Source: Rhizobium favelukesii
Lineage (GTDB): Bacteria; Pseudomonadota; Alphaproteobacteria; Rhizobiales; Rhizobiaceae
DNA: 64,000 bases
Assembly: GCF_000577275.2 (NCBI RefSeq)
Contig: NZ_HG916855.1
Span: 1,426,001 to 1,490,000, forward strand
Direction: 5' to 3'
The position numbers were made by a program, and so were the translations under genes. Positions 53,227 through 61,770 of the stretch are shown here, one piece after another. Position 1 is the stretch's first letter. Every line of letters starts with the position of its first letter. Under the pieces are notes generated by a model that was given only the letters and a program-made list of their open reading frames with translations, did not search any database and was not told the DNA's origin.

Positions 53227-55300
53227 TAACGCCATGAAGATTAGTGCCGATCACCTGCGGCGCGATGCATTTCTCTACGTCCGCCAGTCCTCCCTTCGTC
53301 AGGTGTTCGAGAACACCGAGAGCACGAAGCGACAATATGCATTGCGGGACAGGGCGGTGGCGCTGGGTTGGCCGATTGAGCGCGTCCACGTCATCGACAA
53401 CGACCTCGGCCTTTCCGGTGCACAGTCGCAGGACCGCGACGGATTTCAGCGCTTGGTGAGCGAGGTCGCGATGGGGCACGCAGGGATCGTGCTGGGACTG
53501 GAAGTATCTCGCCTGGCTCGCAACAATGCTGACTGGCATCGCCTTCTTGAGTTGGCCGCCATGTCGCGCACGCTCATCATGGATGAAGATGGCGTCTACG
53601 ACGCGGCGTCCTTCAACGATCGTATGTTGCTCGGATTGAAGGGCACGATGAGTGAGGCCGAACTGCACATCCTGAAGTCTCGACTGCAAGGTGGCATTCT
53701 TAATAAGGCGCGTCGTGGGGAGCTCGAGTTACCGTTGCCGATCGGATTCGTTTACACGCCTGATACGCGCGTGGTGCTCGATCCGGATCGCCAGATCCAG
53801 GACACGGTGCGCATGCTGTTCGATACCTTCCGGGAGGCGGGCTCAGCTTGTGCGGTCGTGCGCCGCCTGCGTAGCGAGAAGATCCTGTTTCCTCGGCGCA
53901 TTCGGCGCGGTCTCGGCAAGGGTGATGTCCTTTGGAGCGAGATAGACCACTCCCGTCTGCTTCAGATTTTGCACAATCCCCGATACGCTGGCGCTTTCGC
54001 GTACGGACGCACACGCACTGTCTACAATGCCAAGCTGAAGTCCGTACAGCAGAAGATGCCGAGGTCCGACTGGCAGGTGCTCATCCCTCAGGCCCACGAA
54101 GGCTATATCTCATGGGATGAGTTCGAGCGTAATCAATCAAGCCTGGAACAAAATGCAGTCGGTTTTTCTCCGGGCCTGCGGGGTCGTATGCCTCGCCAGG
54201 GCAGCGGCTTGTTGCAAGGTCGAGTTTTGTGCGGTCGATGCGGCGCCCGCATGCGGGTCCATTATGAACAGTTCGAGGACAAGCTTCGTCCCTATTACGT
54301 CTGCAACGAGGCCGTCGTTCGTCACGCTGGAAAGACCTGCCAATGGGCAAGAGGACCTGCGATCGATGAAGCGGTCAGCGCGTTGCTGCTTGAAGCAATG
54401 GCACCGACGGCGATAGAAGTCGCGCTGGCGGTACAGCAGGAGATCTCACAACGTGTCGAGCAAGCCGCCTCGCTGCGCGACAAGCAGCTACAGCGCGCCC
54501 GGTATGAGGCTGAACTCGCACGTCGCCGCTATCTGAAGGTCGATCCCGACAACCGCTTGGTTGTCGACGCACTCGAAGCGGACTGGAATGGCAAACTACG
54601 CGACCTCGATGCGCTTCAGCGCGAACATGAGCGTCAAAACGAGACAGACCAGTTATTGTTGAATGGCCCTACGCAGGAACGGATTCGGGCGCTGGCCGCC
54701 GATTTTCCTCGCATCTGGAACCACGAACATACAAGCGCTGTCGAGCGCAAACGCATGCTTGGTCTCCTCATCGAAGACGTGACGCTGCTGGTCGACGAGC
54801 AGATCAACATGCACATACGCTGGCGCGGAGGGCGCACGCAAAGCCTGGCAGTCGCTCGTCCCCGGCCCATGGCAGTGATCCGCAAGACCCCGGAAGCGGT
54901 CGTAGCGTTGATCAACGAACTGCTGGAGACCGACAACGACCAGCAGATTGCCAGTCGTCTCAATACGCTCGGGCATCGTAACTGGCGCGGTGAGCCTTTT
55001 ACGCTGAAGAAGGTCATGCTCGTTCGTCGAGCCTATGGGCTGAAGACCCGGTTCGAACGGTTGCGCGAGAGCGGCATGCTTACCGGCGAGGAAGTCGCCC
55101 GCCAGCTTGGCGTCAGCACCACAACCGTCCACCAACTCGGACGCGATGGCGTTCTCAAGCGCCACCGCTACGCTACCAACCATCGTTACCTGTATGAGCC
55201 TCCAGGCAACGTCAGACTCGCAAAAGGCGTCGGCGGTCGCTATGGTAGCCGCCAACCCCGGTTGATTGGCGCTCAACAAATCCAACAAGGTGCATCGTGA
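53216..55300 (+). CDS. large serine recombinase
   Basis: A 694-residue serine recombinase. The N-terminal resolvase domain has the catalytic S25 in YVRQSS with R23, and the LEVSRLARNNADWHRL arginine motif near 96-110. A recombinase domain follows (about 165-300; VLDPDRQIQDTVRMLF). The zinc ribbon has CGRCG near 336 and two later cysteines in YVCNEA and KTCQW, then a coiled-coil (about 400-470). An extra C-terminal helix-turn-helix (LTGEEVARQLGVSTTTVHQL, near 620-640) is unusual. AGGAGG precedes ATG 53216. It should catalyse integration and excision of the unit. It appears intact. Confidence 0.9.
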   Translation: MSTDNAMKISADHLRRDAFLYVRQSSLRQVFENTESTKRQYALRDRAVALGWPIERVHVIDNDLGLSGAQSQDRDGFQRLVSEVAMGHAGIVLGLEVSRLARNNADWHRLLELAAMSRTLIMDEDGVYDAASFNDRMLLGLKGTMSEAELHILKSRLQGGILNKARRGELELPLPIGFVYTPDTRVVLDPDRQIQDTVRMLFDTFREAGSACAVVRRLRSEKILFPRRIRRGLGKGDVLWSEIDHSRLLQILHNPRYAGAFAYGRTRTVYNAKLKSVQQKMPRSDWQVLIPQAHEGYISWDEFERNQSSLEQNAVGFSPGLRGRMPRQGSGLLQGRVLCGRCGARMRVHYEQFEDKLRPYYVCNEAVVRHAGKTCQWARGPAIDEAVSALLLEAMAPTAIEVALAVQQEISQRVEQAASLRDKQLQRARYEAELARRRYLKVDPDNRLVVDALEADWNGKLRDLDALQREHERQNETDQLLLNGPTQERIRALAADFPRIWNHEHTSAVERKRMLGLLIEDVTLLVDEQINMHIRWRGGRTQSLAVARPRPMAVIRKTPEAVVALINELLETDNDQQIASRLNTLGHRNWRGEPFTLKKVMLVRRAYGLKTRFERLRESGMLTGEEVARQLGVSTTTVHQLGRDGVLKRHRYATNHRYLYEPPGNVRLAKGVGGRYGSRQPRLIGAQQIQQGAS

Positions 55301-55308
55301 TGTCCGCT

Positions 55309-56080
55309 CCTTGTCGCGCGGGCGGCGCGGTCGTGCCGGAAGAACAGCGCTTCCGTAATGAGCCGCCATCCCGGCATAGGTGCGATTGACCTGCGGATCA
55401 AAATGGCAGGCCTTGATGACGGCGACCTTGGCGTTGTCGGGAACCAGCAACGCCGGTGCGCCACCGAACGCCTCAAGCGCAAGCAGGTGACATTCGATCC
55501 AGTCGGGCAACGTTTCGCTCCAGCGAGCATGTGCAAATGAAAGGCTCGATGCGCCGAGCACTGCGACGAACAGGTGGGCTTGCCGCGTCTTTCCCGACAA
55601 TCTGTCGACGACCACCGTGACCGTGTCGCCGGCATAATCGACGAACAGCTTGTCGCCGGCCGCATGGTTTTGGCGCGTTGTCACCGGCAGCTTCAGCGCC
55701 CAGCCGCGATACAAATCACAGTAACGGCTGTAGCGATATCCCTCGGGATGAAGGCCGATATACTCGTCCCAGAGGATCTGCAGCGTCACATGCTTGCGCT
55801 TCAGTTCCCGGTGAACAAGAGCCCAATCCGGCTCAGCGCTGCGGCGATGACCGGTCTTCGTGCCGGCAGCCTTGTAGAGAGCCGCTTCCAACATCGCATC
55901 GCTGACGTCCTCGCCCAACGGCCAGGAAAGCCCAGCAATGTCCACACGGCGCAGCGTCTCACGCACCGTCGACGGCGCCGCACCAACGCGCACCGCAATC
56001 GACTTGTGGCCAAGGCCTTCCTCAAATCTGTATCTCAGTATCTCGCGGACACGCCGCATCTTCAGTCTCTCCGCTGGCAT
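55309..56080 (-). pseudogene. istA: N-terminal half of disrupted IS21 transposase gene istA
   Basis: This fragment starts at ATG 56080 and encodes about 257 residues: an N-terminal helix-turn-helix (LGHKSIAVRVGAAPSTVRE) and the first part of the DDE integrase core, with LFVDYAGDTV and LVPDNAKVAV holding the first two acidic residues. The natural frame ends at the junction (RPRRPRDK); beyond it the frame reads through unrelated recombinase-unit sequence. Its partner is at 51213-51995. Confidence 0.88.
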
Positions 56081-56153
56081 CGCGTTCCTTCCTCTCAGGC
56101 AACTGAAAGGACGAACGTCTCACCAGCAGAACACCCCGACAAACACCCCAATC

Positions 56154-56252
56154 AGAGGGCGGCATCATCTCGGAACAAGGGGGCGGTTAATTCTCGGAAT
56201 TGGGGGGCGGCATTATTTCGGAATGCGGGGGCGGATTGCCTCGGAATCTGCA
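56154..56252. repeat. right terminal multiple repeats of the IS21 element
   Basis: Four imperfect copies of GGGGGCGG-x-ATTAT-x-TCGGAA (roughly 56154, 56178, 56202, 56227) form the right end, inverted relative to the three copies at the left. They are binding sites for IstA and define the element border at about 56252. Confidence 0.78.
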
Positions 56253-56262
56253 GTCCGAGATG
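56253..56262. repeat. right copy of the 10-bp direct repeat flanking IS21
   Basis: GTCCGAGATG, identical to 50329-50338 and in the same orientation. The host sequence from 56263 to 56600 carries no convincing gene and supplies the panC promoter region; the panC ribosome-binding site GGAGGAGG is at its end. Confidence 0.55.
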
Positions 56263-56600
56263 TCAAAAAGCTTGAACTGCCCGTAATTGCATCAGATTAG
56301 CGCGACCATCGCCGCAATGCCTCGTCCGGGAGGTCACGCCGCCACAACGGATCGGGCATCCGATGCGCCGTGGCAGATCATCAGCAATGTCGCCGATTCG
56401 CATGAAAGAGTGATGGAGTGCGCCAGCTCGACGGCTAGCTGAGGGGCCAGTGCCGAAATAGGAAGAATAACACATGCCCAGCCAGCTGCTTAATCGTTAT
56501 AATGACGCAGTCGCGTTGACGCTTTTCGTCAAATCGCGTTCTATCCGCCACCATTTGTCCGGCCTGCTCTCAGGCTTCGGGGAATTCGGAGGAGGTTTTT

Positions 56601-57476
56601 ATGCGCACGATCCGCACGATCGCAGAATTGCGTGATCAGCTTGACACCTATCGGCGTAACGGCAAGACGATCGGCTTTGTGCCGACCATGGGATTCCTGC
56701 ATGTCGGTCACATGGAGTTGGTCGCTTGCGCGCGCGCCGAAAACGAAGTGAGCGTTGTATCGATCTTCGTTAACCCGCTGCAGTTCGGCGCCAACGAAGA
56801 CCTGACCCAATATCCGCGCGATCTGGCCCGTGACAGCGCAATGCTCGAGGCTGCCGGCGTCGATGTCCTGTTTGCACCTGACGCCGGCGAAATGTATCCA
56901 CGACCGATGCTGACGCTCGTCGATGTCCCAACGCTCGGAAACCAGCTGGAAGGGGAGGTCCGGCCAGGACATTTCGCGGGTGTGGCGACCGTCGTCACGA
57001 AACTTTTCAACCTCGTGCAGCCCGATCGCGCCTATTTTGGCGAGAAGGACTATCAGCAGGTGGCGCTGATCAAGCGGATGACCGAGGATCTCGCTCAGCC
57101 GGTTGGCATCGTTGCCGTGCCGACTGTGCGCGAAGCGGACGGGCTTGCTTGCTCGTCGCGCAATGTCTACCTCAGCGCGCGCGAACGGGCCGCGGCCGTT
57201 GTCGTTCCAAATGCCCTGGCAGAAGCCGAGCGGCTTTATGCGAAGGGCTGCGATAGCCCCGAGGAATTGGAGGCCGCCTTGAGGCAGTTCATCGCGGCAG
57301 AGCCGCTTGCCACACCCGAAGTGGTCGCCGTACGCCATCCTGAAACCCTTGAGAGCTTGTCCTCGCTGCAATCGGGGTCTGCGCTTGTTGCACTTTTTGT
57401 GCGCATCGGCACCACGCGGCTTCTCGACAACAGGGTCATCGGGACCAAATCGATCAAGAATTCGAGGGCGGCATAG
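56601..57476 (+). CDS. panC: pantothenate synthetase (pantoate-beta-alanine ligase)
   Basis: A 291-residue cytosolic enzyme that joins pantoate and beta-alanine with ATP to form pantothenate (vitamin B5). The nucleotide-binding pattern is visible: [16 protein letters not shown] (the HVGH version of HIGH near 34-37) and the KMSKS-like region around [11 protein letters not shown] (about 180-190). [18 protein letters not shown] is the pantoate-binding signature. GGAGGAGG precedes ATG 56601. It is first in the panC-panB operon. Confidence 0.95.
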   Translation: MRTIRTIAELRDQLDTYRRNGKTIGFVPTMGFLHVGHMELVACARAENEVSVVSIFVNPLQFGANEDLTQYPRDLARDSAMLEAAGVDVLFAPDAGEMYPRPMLTLVDVPTLGNQLEGEVRPGHFAGVATVVTKLFNLVQPDRAYFGEKDYQQVALIKRMTEDLAQPVGIVAVPTVREADGLACSSRNVYLSARERAAAVVVPNALAEAERLYAKGCDSPEELEAALRQFIAAEPLATPEVVAVRHPETLESLSSLQSGSALVALFVRIGTTRLLDNRVIGTKSIKNSRAA

Positions 57477-58297
57477 TGAGCACCCATAGCAAGCAGAAGC
57501 GGCTAACGACGGCCTCGATCCGCGCGATGAAGGGCAAGGACCGCGTCGTCTGCCTGACGGCCTACACGACGCCGATCGCCCGCCTGCTCGATCCCCACTG
57601 CGACCTTCTCCTTGTCGGCGATTCGCTCGGCATGGTGCTTTACGGCATGGAAACGACAGTTGGCGTGACCCTCGACATGATGGTTGCCCACGGCCGTGCC
57701 GTCATGCGCGGCGCGTCGCATGCCTGCGTCATCGTTGATCTCCCTTTCGGCAGTTATCAGGAATCAAAGGAACAGGCGTTTCGCAGCGCCGTGCGGCTGA
57801 TGCAGGAGACCGGCTGTGATGGCGTCAAGCTGGAGGGCGGGGAGGAAATGGCGGCGACGATCGCCTTCCTGACTGCAAGAGGGGTTCCAGTTTTCGCTCA
57901 CGTTGGGCTTATGCCGCAGCTTGTCAACACGGCCGGTGGCTTTCGCTCGCTCGGACACTCAGATGAGGAGGCGGCAAAGATTCGGCGCGACGCTCTGGCG
58001 GTCGCCGAGGCCGGTGCCTTCGCGGTTGTTGTCGAGGGAACTGTCGAACCCGTTGCCCGCGACATCACTGCTTCGCTTGGCGTGCCAACCATCGGCATTG
58101 GCGCGTCGCCTGCCTGCGACGGGCAGGTGCTGGTATCGGACGACATGCTCGGTCTTTTCAACGATTTCATGCCGCGTTTCGTCAAACGCTTTGCTAATCT
58201 TGGCCCGCTCGTCTCTCAAGCCGCTGAGGCCTACGCCGAGGAGGTCCGAACTGGGAAATTTCCAGCCAAGGAGCATACGTTTCAACCGAAGCGGTAG
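57476..58297 (+). CDS. panB: ketopantoate hydroxymethyltransferase
   Basis: A 273-residue TIM-barrel enzyme that makes ketopantoate from ketoisovalerate and methylene-tetrahydrofolate, supplying PanC. Key stretches are [13 protein letters not shown] (metal-binding D), [17 protein letters not shown] and HVGLMPQ. The last part [21 protein letters not shown] is highly characteristic. The GTG start overlaps the panC stop by one base (TAGTG), showing coupling. Length is normal. No other pan gene is in the window. Confidence 0.95.
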   Translation: MSTHSKQKRLTTASIRAMKGKDRVVCLTAYTTPIARLLDPHCDLLLVGDSLGMVLYGMETTVGVTLDMMVAHGRAVMRGASHACVIVDLPFGSYQESKEQAFRSAVRLMQETGCDGVKLEGGEEMAATIAFLTARGVPVFAHVGLMPQLVNTAGGFRSLGHSDEEAAKIRRDALAVAEAGAFAVVVEGTVEPVARDITASLGVPTIGIGASPACDGQVLVSDDMLGLFNDFMPRFVKRFANLGPLVSQAAEAYAEEVRTGKFPAKEHTFQPKR

Positions 58298-58319
58298 GGC
58301 TCTCGCCTCAGGTCGGATT

Positions 58320-58425
58320 GTAGCGACGAGCACGGTCCGCCCTTGTGGGCGGGGAAGCTATGGCCGTTGATCATGACCACGTCGATGTCACTGGCAAGCC
58401 GCGACGCTTCAGAAGCAGACGCCGG
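58320..58425 (-). pseudogene. short remnant resembling a 3-hydroxyacyl-CoA dehydrogenase (FadB/FadJ)
   Basis: One minus-strand phase reads SDIDVVMINGHSFPAHKGGP, close to the late DIDVV-x-x-NGYGFP-x-x-x-GGP segment of FadB/FadJ-type multifunctional enzymes. It is open for only about 35 codons, flanked by stops, and nothing else of the gene is seen. I treat it as a degenerate fragment between panB and another pseudogene. The hairpin CCGCCC-TTGT-GGGCGG (58337-58352) inside it might terminate panCB. The 58426-58567 stretch holds nothing I can name. Confidence 0.35.
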
Positions 58426-58567
58426 CCTTCAATCTCCAGTCTTGCCATGTCATCGATGGCAAGGGCAGTGCCCGGCGATGGCCCACTATCTTCAGGGTGT
58501 CTCAGCGCCTGCCGGAGGTCATGTAAGCGAGAACGCGGCCCTTGGCCCGCAGCCAATGTCGGACAAT

Positions 58568-59595
58568 TTAGCCCCTGCTGAGCCAGGCCCCGATCCCAAG
58601 GGCGGCGGCCCGCCCGCTGGCGAAGCATGCCGTCAACAGATAGCCACCGGTGGGGGCTTCCCGGCACCTGCGAGCTCGCGTAGAAGAGCCGCCTTCACAC
58701 CGTCGATCCCGGCAGCCTTTCGAAGCCGGTTTGACAAACTAGCTTTCGGATCTTGCCTTCCAAGCGCACGGGCGATGCGATCCTGTGCGCGTCCAGGCGT
58801 CAAGTCGACGTCAAGGGTTGTGGTTTGCCCGGCCGCCAAGCTCTTTCTCAACGCCGCAGCGTGAGCGTAGACGAGGCTGCCTTCGATGCCATGCCGGGTG
58901 ACGACGAATTCTCCTGGAATGGTGCCCGCCGTCGAGGTCGCCGCGACCGATTTGACCGGCTCACCGGAAAACTGCTGCCGCAGATAGTCGCTCCAATCGA
59001 CATCGAAGCCGCAATTGGCGGGCTGAAAGTCATCGACTGCGATGCCTTTCGCTCGGAGCCAAGGCAGCCAGCCGGCATCGGAGCCGAGCCGCGGCCAGCT
59101 CTTCCCGCCAAGCGCCAGCAGGGCTGCGTCCGGCTGGATCACATTTGCACCCTCGGGCGTTGCGATCACGTAGCCCTCGTCCGAAAATCCCAGCCAGCGA
59201 TGCCGGGTCAGGATCCGAACGCCCTGTGCCTCAAGTCTTCGCAGCCAGGCGCGAAGAAGCGGTGACGCTTTCATCGCCGTCGGAAACACCCGCCCCGAAG
59301 ATCCCACGAACGTTTCGGCACCGAGTCCTGCCGCCCAGGCCCTAACCGCGGACGGCTCGAAGCCATCCAGTGCGTCGCGAAGGCGGGCGTTCGACGCGCC
59401 GAAGCGTGATGCGAAGCCGTCGTAATCCTCGGAATGGGTAATGTTCAGCCCGGACTTGCCGGCAAGGAGAAATTTCCGTGCAACCGTCGGCATGGCTTCA
59501 TAGACGGTGACCGTGTGCCCGAGCGATGACAGGCTTTCGGCGGCAGTCAGGCCTGCCGGGCCGCCGCCGAGGATCGCGATTTGCTTCTTGACCAT
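58568..59595 (-). pseudogene. FAD-dependent oxidoreductase (HI0933/TIGR03862 type) with internal deletion
   Basis: The first 320 codons encode a flavoprotein with GGGPAGLTAAE (FAD Rossmann, residues about 8-18), GKSGLNIT, GSSGRVFP and ALGGKSWPRLGSDG-like motifs. It then ends early (KPPPVAIC, stop at 58633). Just before that stop another phase gives the true C-terminus, PTGGYLLTACFASGRAAA, ending at TAA 58568. The roughly 70-90 residues that should lie between are missing. So a deletion with frame change joined LAGAG to the end. The ATG at 59595 is used. The protein is unlikely to fold normally. Confidence 0.78.
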
Positions 59596-59804
59596 CAAAA
59601 ATCGCCCAGGATCGATATCGAAGGTCTCTCATGGCCCGCCAAAGCGCCATGTGCAAGAGTATCGTCGCGGGGATCGACCTCCCGCGCTCGGGTTCTCAGG
59701 TGCTATGTGCAGATTGTTCCCGGCGCCCACTCTCAAGGAAGACAAGGCGTCGAGCCTGGAATTTATCTGCCGTCACCATGGCGACGGCACGATCAGAGGG
59801 AAGA

Positions 59805-60005
59805 TCAATCCACGATGCGAGGCGTGAACTTCGGCTGTGCAGGATCTGCGGCTTCTTTGATCGCCTCGTCGTGATACCAGCAACTATCGTAGACGGACGG
59901 GATGATATCCCGTTCAATATCAACCGCCGGGCGACGCTCTGTCGCAGCGAAGCGCTTCGGAAAGGCGTAAATCTTTGCCGTCTCGTGATGCACACCAATG
60001 GCCAT
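59805..60005 (-). CDS. gstI: DUF2735 small protein, glutamine synthetase translational inhibitor GstI
   Basis: A 66-residue protein. It has the DUF2735 marks HHETAKIYAFP near the N-terminus and SCWYHDEAIKEA in the C-terminal half. In Rhizobium leguminosarum a small gene of this kind (gstI), transcribed divergently from glnII, lowers glnII translation. The arrangement is the same here, with glnII starting 484 bases away on the other strand. AAGGAGG lies upstream of ATG 60005. On the minus strand a -10-like TATAGT is about 50 bases upstream. The sequence match plus the position make the identification strong. Confidence 0.82.
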   Translation of the reverse strand: MAIGVHHETAKIYAFPKRFAATERRPAVDIERDIIPSVYDSCWYHDEAIKEAADPAQPKFTPRIVD

Positions 60006-60489
60006 ACCATGCCTCCTTGTTCATCCCACGCCAAAGGACGTTGCCATGACTATAGCAGCTTTGCACAGGAATTGCGCGATCTGATTGAAAAAAATGCAAT
60101 ATTTGTCGCAATTATGGGCACGCAATTCTGCTGTCGTTTGAATCAGAATCTCACGGAGCATAAAATATCATCATCTGCACAAATAAGAATCAGTTGAGTG
60201 GACTTGCGAAAAAATGTTGCGAGCCTTGGTCGGCTCTCGCTGGCGCGTGGGAAGACTCGCGCGCGACAAATTCCTCCGGTGACTAACTGATTGAGTCTAC
60301 AGTCAGTTCCGCGCTCCGCAATTGACGCCGGCCAGACCCGCCCTCAGGCTCGATCGGACGATCCCAAATTACCCGTGATAAACTGGCACGCAACGTGCAT
60401 ATGATTTGGCATCCCTTCGCGGTCCGGTCGCCTCAACGGTCGGGTTCGCTTGAGGATTTGCTCACGATTTATGTTTGAGAGAATCGCAA
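60006..60489. promoter_or_regulatory. divergent gstI-glnII control region
   Basis: This 484-base non-coding stretch carries both promoters. The half nearer gstI is AT-rich, with TGCACAGGAATTGCGCG-like and TTGCG/TGCAA patches that could be NtrC sites, though none is a clear match. The half nearer glnII contains the sigma-54 promoter listed separately. Confidence 0.5.
60384..60399 (+). promoter_or_regulatory. sigma-54 (RpoN) promoter of glnII
   Basis: TGGCACG-CAAC-GTGCA matches the -24/-12 consensus, with the invariant GG and GC ten bases apart. It lies 90 bases before the glnII start. Known rhizobial glnII genes use NtrC and RpoN, so expression under nitrogen limitation is expected. Confidence 0.78.
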
Positions 60490-61530
60490 ATGACAAAGTA
60501 TAAGCTCGAGTACATCTGGCTCGATGGGTACACCCCGGTACCAAATCTCCGCGGCAAGACGCAGATCAAGGAATTCGATGCTTTTCCAACGCTCGAGCAG
60601 CTCCCGCTCTGGGGCTTCGATGGTTCATCGACGATGCAGGCAGAAGGCCGCAGCTCCGACTGCGTGCTGAAGCCCGTCGCGATTTATCCGGATCCGGCGC
60701 GCACGAACGGTGTTCTCGTGATGTGCGAAGTCATGATGCCGGATGGCATCACCCCGCATTCGTCCAACAGCCGCGCCACCATCCTCGACGACGAGGACGC
60801 CTGGTTCGGCTTCGAGCAGGAATACTTCTTTTACGAGAACGGTCGTCCGCTCGGCTTCCCCGAAAGCGGCTACCCGGCTCCGCAGGGCCCGTACTACACC
60901 GGCGTCGGCTACTCGAACGTCGGCTCGATCGCCCGCGAGATCGTTGAAGAGCACCTCGACCTGTGCCTCGCAGCCGGCATCAATCATGAAGGCATCAACG
61001 CCGAAGTGGCCAAGGGCCAATGGGAGTTCCAGATTTTCGGCAAGGGCTCCAAGCGCGCTGCCGACCAGATCTGGATGGCTCGCTACCTGCTGCAGCGCCT
61101 CACGGAAAAGTACGGCATCGACATCGAGTATCACTGCAAGCCGCTCGGCGATACCGACTGGAACGGTTCGGGCATGCATTGCAACTTCTCGACCAAGTTC
61201 ATGCGCGAAGTCGGCGGCAAGGCTTATTTCGAAGCTCTGATGGCGCAGTTCGACAAGAACCTGATGGACCACATCAGCGTTTACGGCCCGGACAACGACA
61301 AGCGCCTGACCGGCAAGCATGAAACGGCTCCGTGGAACAAGTTCTCCTACGGTGTTGCCGATCGTGGTGCCTCGATCCGCGTTCCGCACTCCTTTATCAA
61401 GAACGACTATCGCGGTTACCTGGAAGATCGTCGCCCGAATTCCCAAGGTTGCCCCTATCAGATCGCTTCGCAGGTGCTAAAGACGATCTCGGAAGTTCCG
61501 ACCGCCGGTTTTGCTTCGGCCGCTGCCTAG
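60490..61530 (+). CDS. glnII: glutamine synthetase II (eukaryote-type GSII)
   Basis: A 346-residue GSII enzyme making glutamine from glutamate, ammonia and ATP. The typical start KLEYIWLDG is followed by LPLWGFDGSST, DAWFGFEQEYFF (metal-binding glutamates), NHEGINAEVAKGQWEFQI, NGSGMHCNFSTK and the ATP/ammonia loop GVADRGASIRVP. It lacks the adenylylation region of GSI. The length is typical of rhizobial GlnII. ATG 60490 has GAGAG upstream. It stands alone, ends in a strong terminator and is likely checked by GstI. Confidence 0.97.
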   Translation: MTKYKLEYIWLDGYTPVPNLRGKTQIKEFDAFPTLEQLPLWGFDGSSTMQAEGRSSDCVLKPVAIYPDPARTNGVLVMCEVMMPDGITPHSSNSRATILDDEDAWFGFEQEYFFYENGRPLGFPESGYPAPQGPYYTGVGYSNVGSIAREIVEEHLDLCLAAGINHEGINAEVAKGQWEFQIFGKGSKRAADQIWMARYLLQRLTEKYGIDIEYHCKPLGDTDWNGSGMHCNFSTKFMREVGGKAYFEALMAQFDKNLMDHISVYGPDNDKRLTGKHETAPWNKFSYGVADRGASIRVPHSFIKNDYRGYLEDRRPNSQGCPYQIASQVLKTISEVPTAGFASAAA

Positions 61531-61554
61531 GTTACCAATTCTGCGTTGCATGTG

Positions 61555-61586
61555 ATGGCGCCGAGCGACTATCGGCGCCATTTTTT
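61555..61586 (+). terminator. intrinsic terminator of glnII
   Basis: A perfect ten-base-pair GC-rich stem (ATGGCGCCGA/TCGGCGCCAT) with a seven-base loop is followed by a run of T. It begins 24 bases after the glnII stop. Confidence 0.9.
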
Positions 61587-61770
61587 GATATTGTCGGTCT
61601 GATTGACGCTGATATTTCGGCCGAAACAGCCTTCGCGTTGGCATGCGTTCGCCGAGTCATCCACCAAAATCAGCCAGTGGTTGAAAACTTCAACCGGACA
61701 AGCATAATCCTTTTGCGTTGTCATTGTTTGGTCCTATACTCGTTGCGGATCCTCCAATCGCGAGTTGCCC

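Larger units (their letters stand above)
51992..55312 (+). mobile_element. 3.3-kb serine-recombinase mobile unit inserted in istA
   Basis: The unit lies between two CCTT copies (51992-51995 and 55309-55312) inside istA. It holds, in the plus direction, a DUF5372-type gene, a helix-turn-helix gene and a large serine recombinase, with overlapping or tight spacing between the last two. There are no other cargo genes. Its removal restores istA exactly, which proves insertion and defines both ends to within four bases. The four-base shared sequence fits a serine-recombinase crossover or a short target duplication. The mechanism is inferred. Confidence 0.85.
50339..56252 (-). mobile_element. IS21-family insertion sequence, interrupted by a second element
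   Basis: The element carries istA and istB on the minus strand and multiple copies of a roughly 23-bp terminal repeat at both ends. Removing the 3,317 bases of the inner unit leaves about 2,597 bases, a normal IS21 size. The two ends are bounded by the direct repeat GTCCGAGATG. The inner serine-recombinase unit (51992-55312) sits within istA, so this copy cannot make an intact transposase. Confidence 0.85.

Noticed and set aside
53216..55300. Minus-strand frames inside the recombinase gene, including the long extension of istA to 54653
   Set aside because: They are shadows of the recombinase; the natural istA homology ends exactly at the 55309 junction.
50164..56262. Integrative conjugative element or prophage
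   Set aside because: There are no conjugation, replication, phage structural or tRNA-linked att features; the content is one IS21 copy plus one inserted recombinase unit.
60006..60383. Definite NtrC binding sites upstream of glnII
   Set aside because: Only partial matches to TGCAC-N-GTGCA were seen; none was good enough to list separately.
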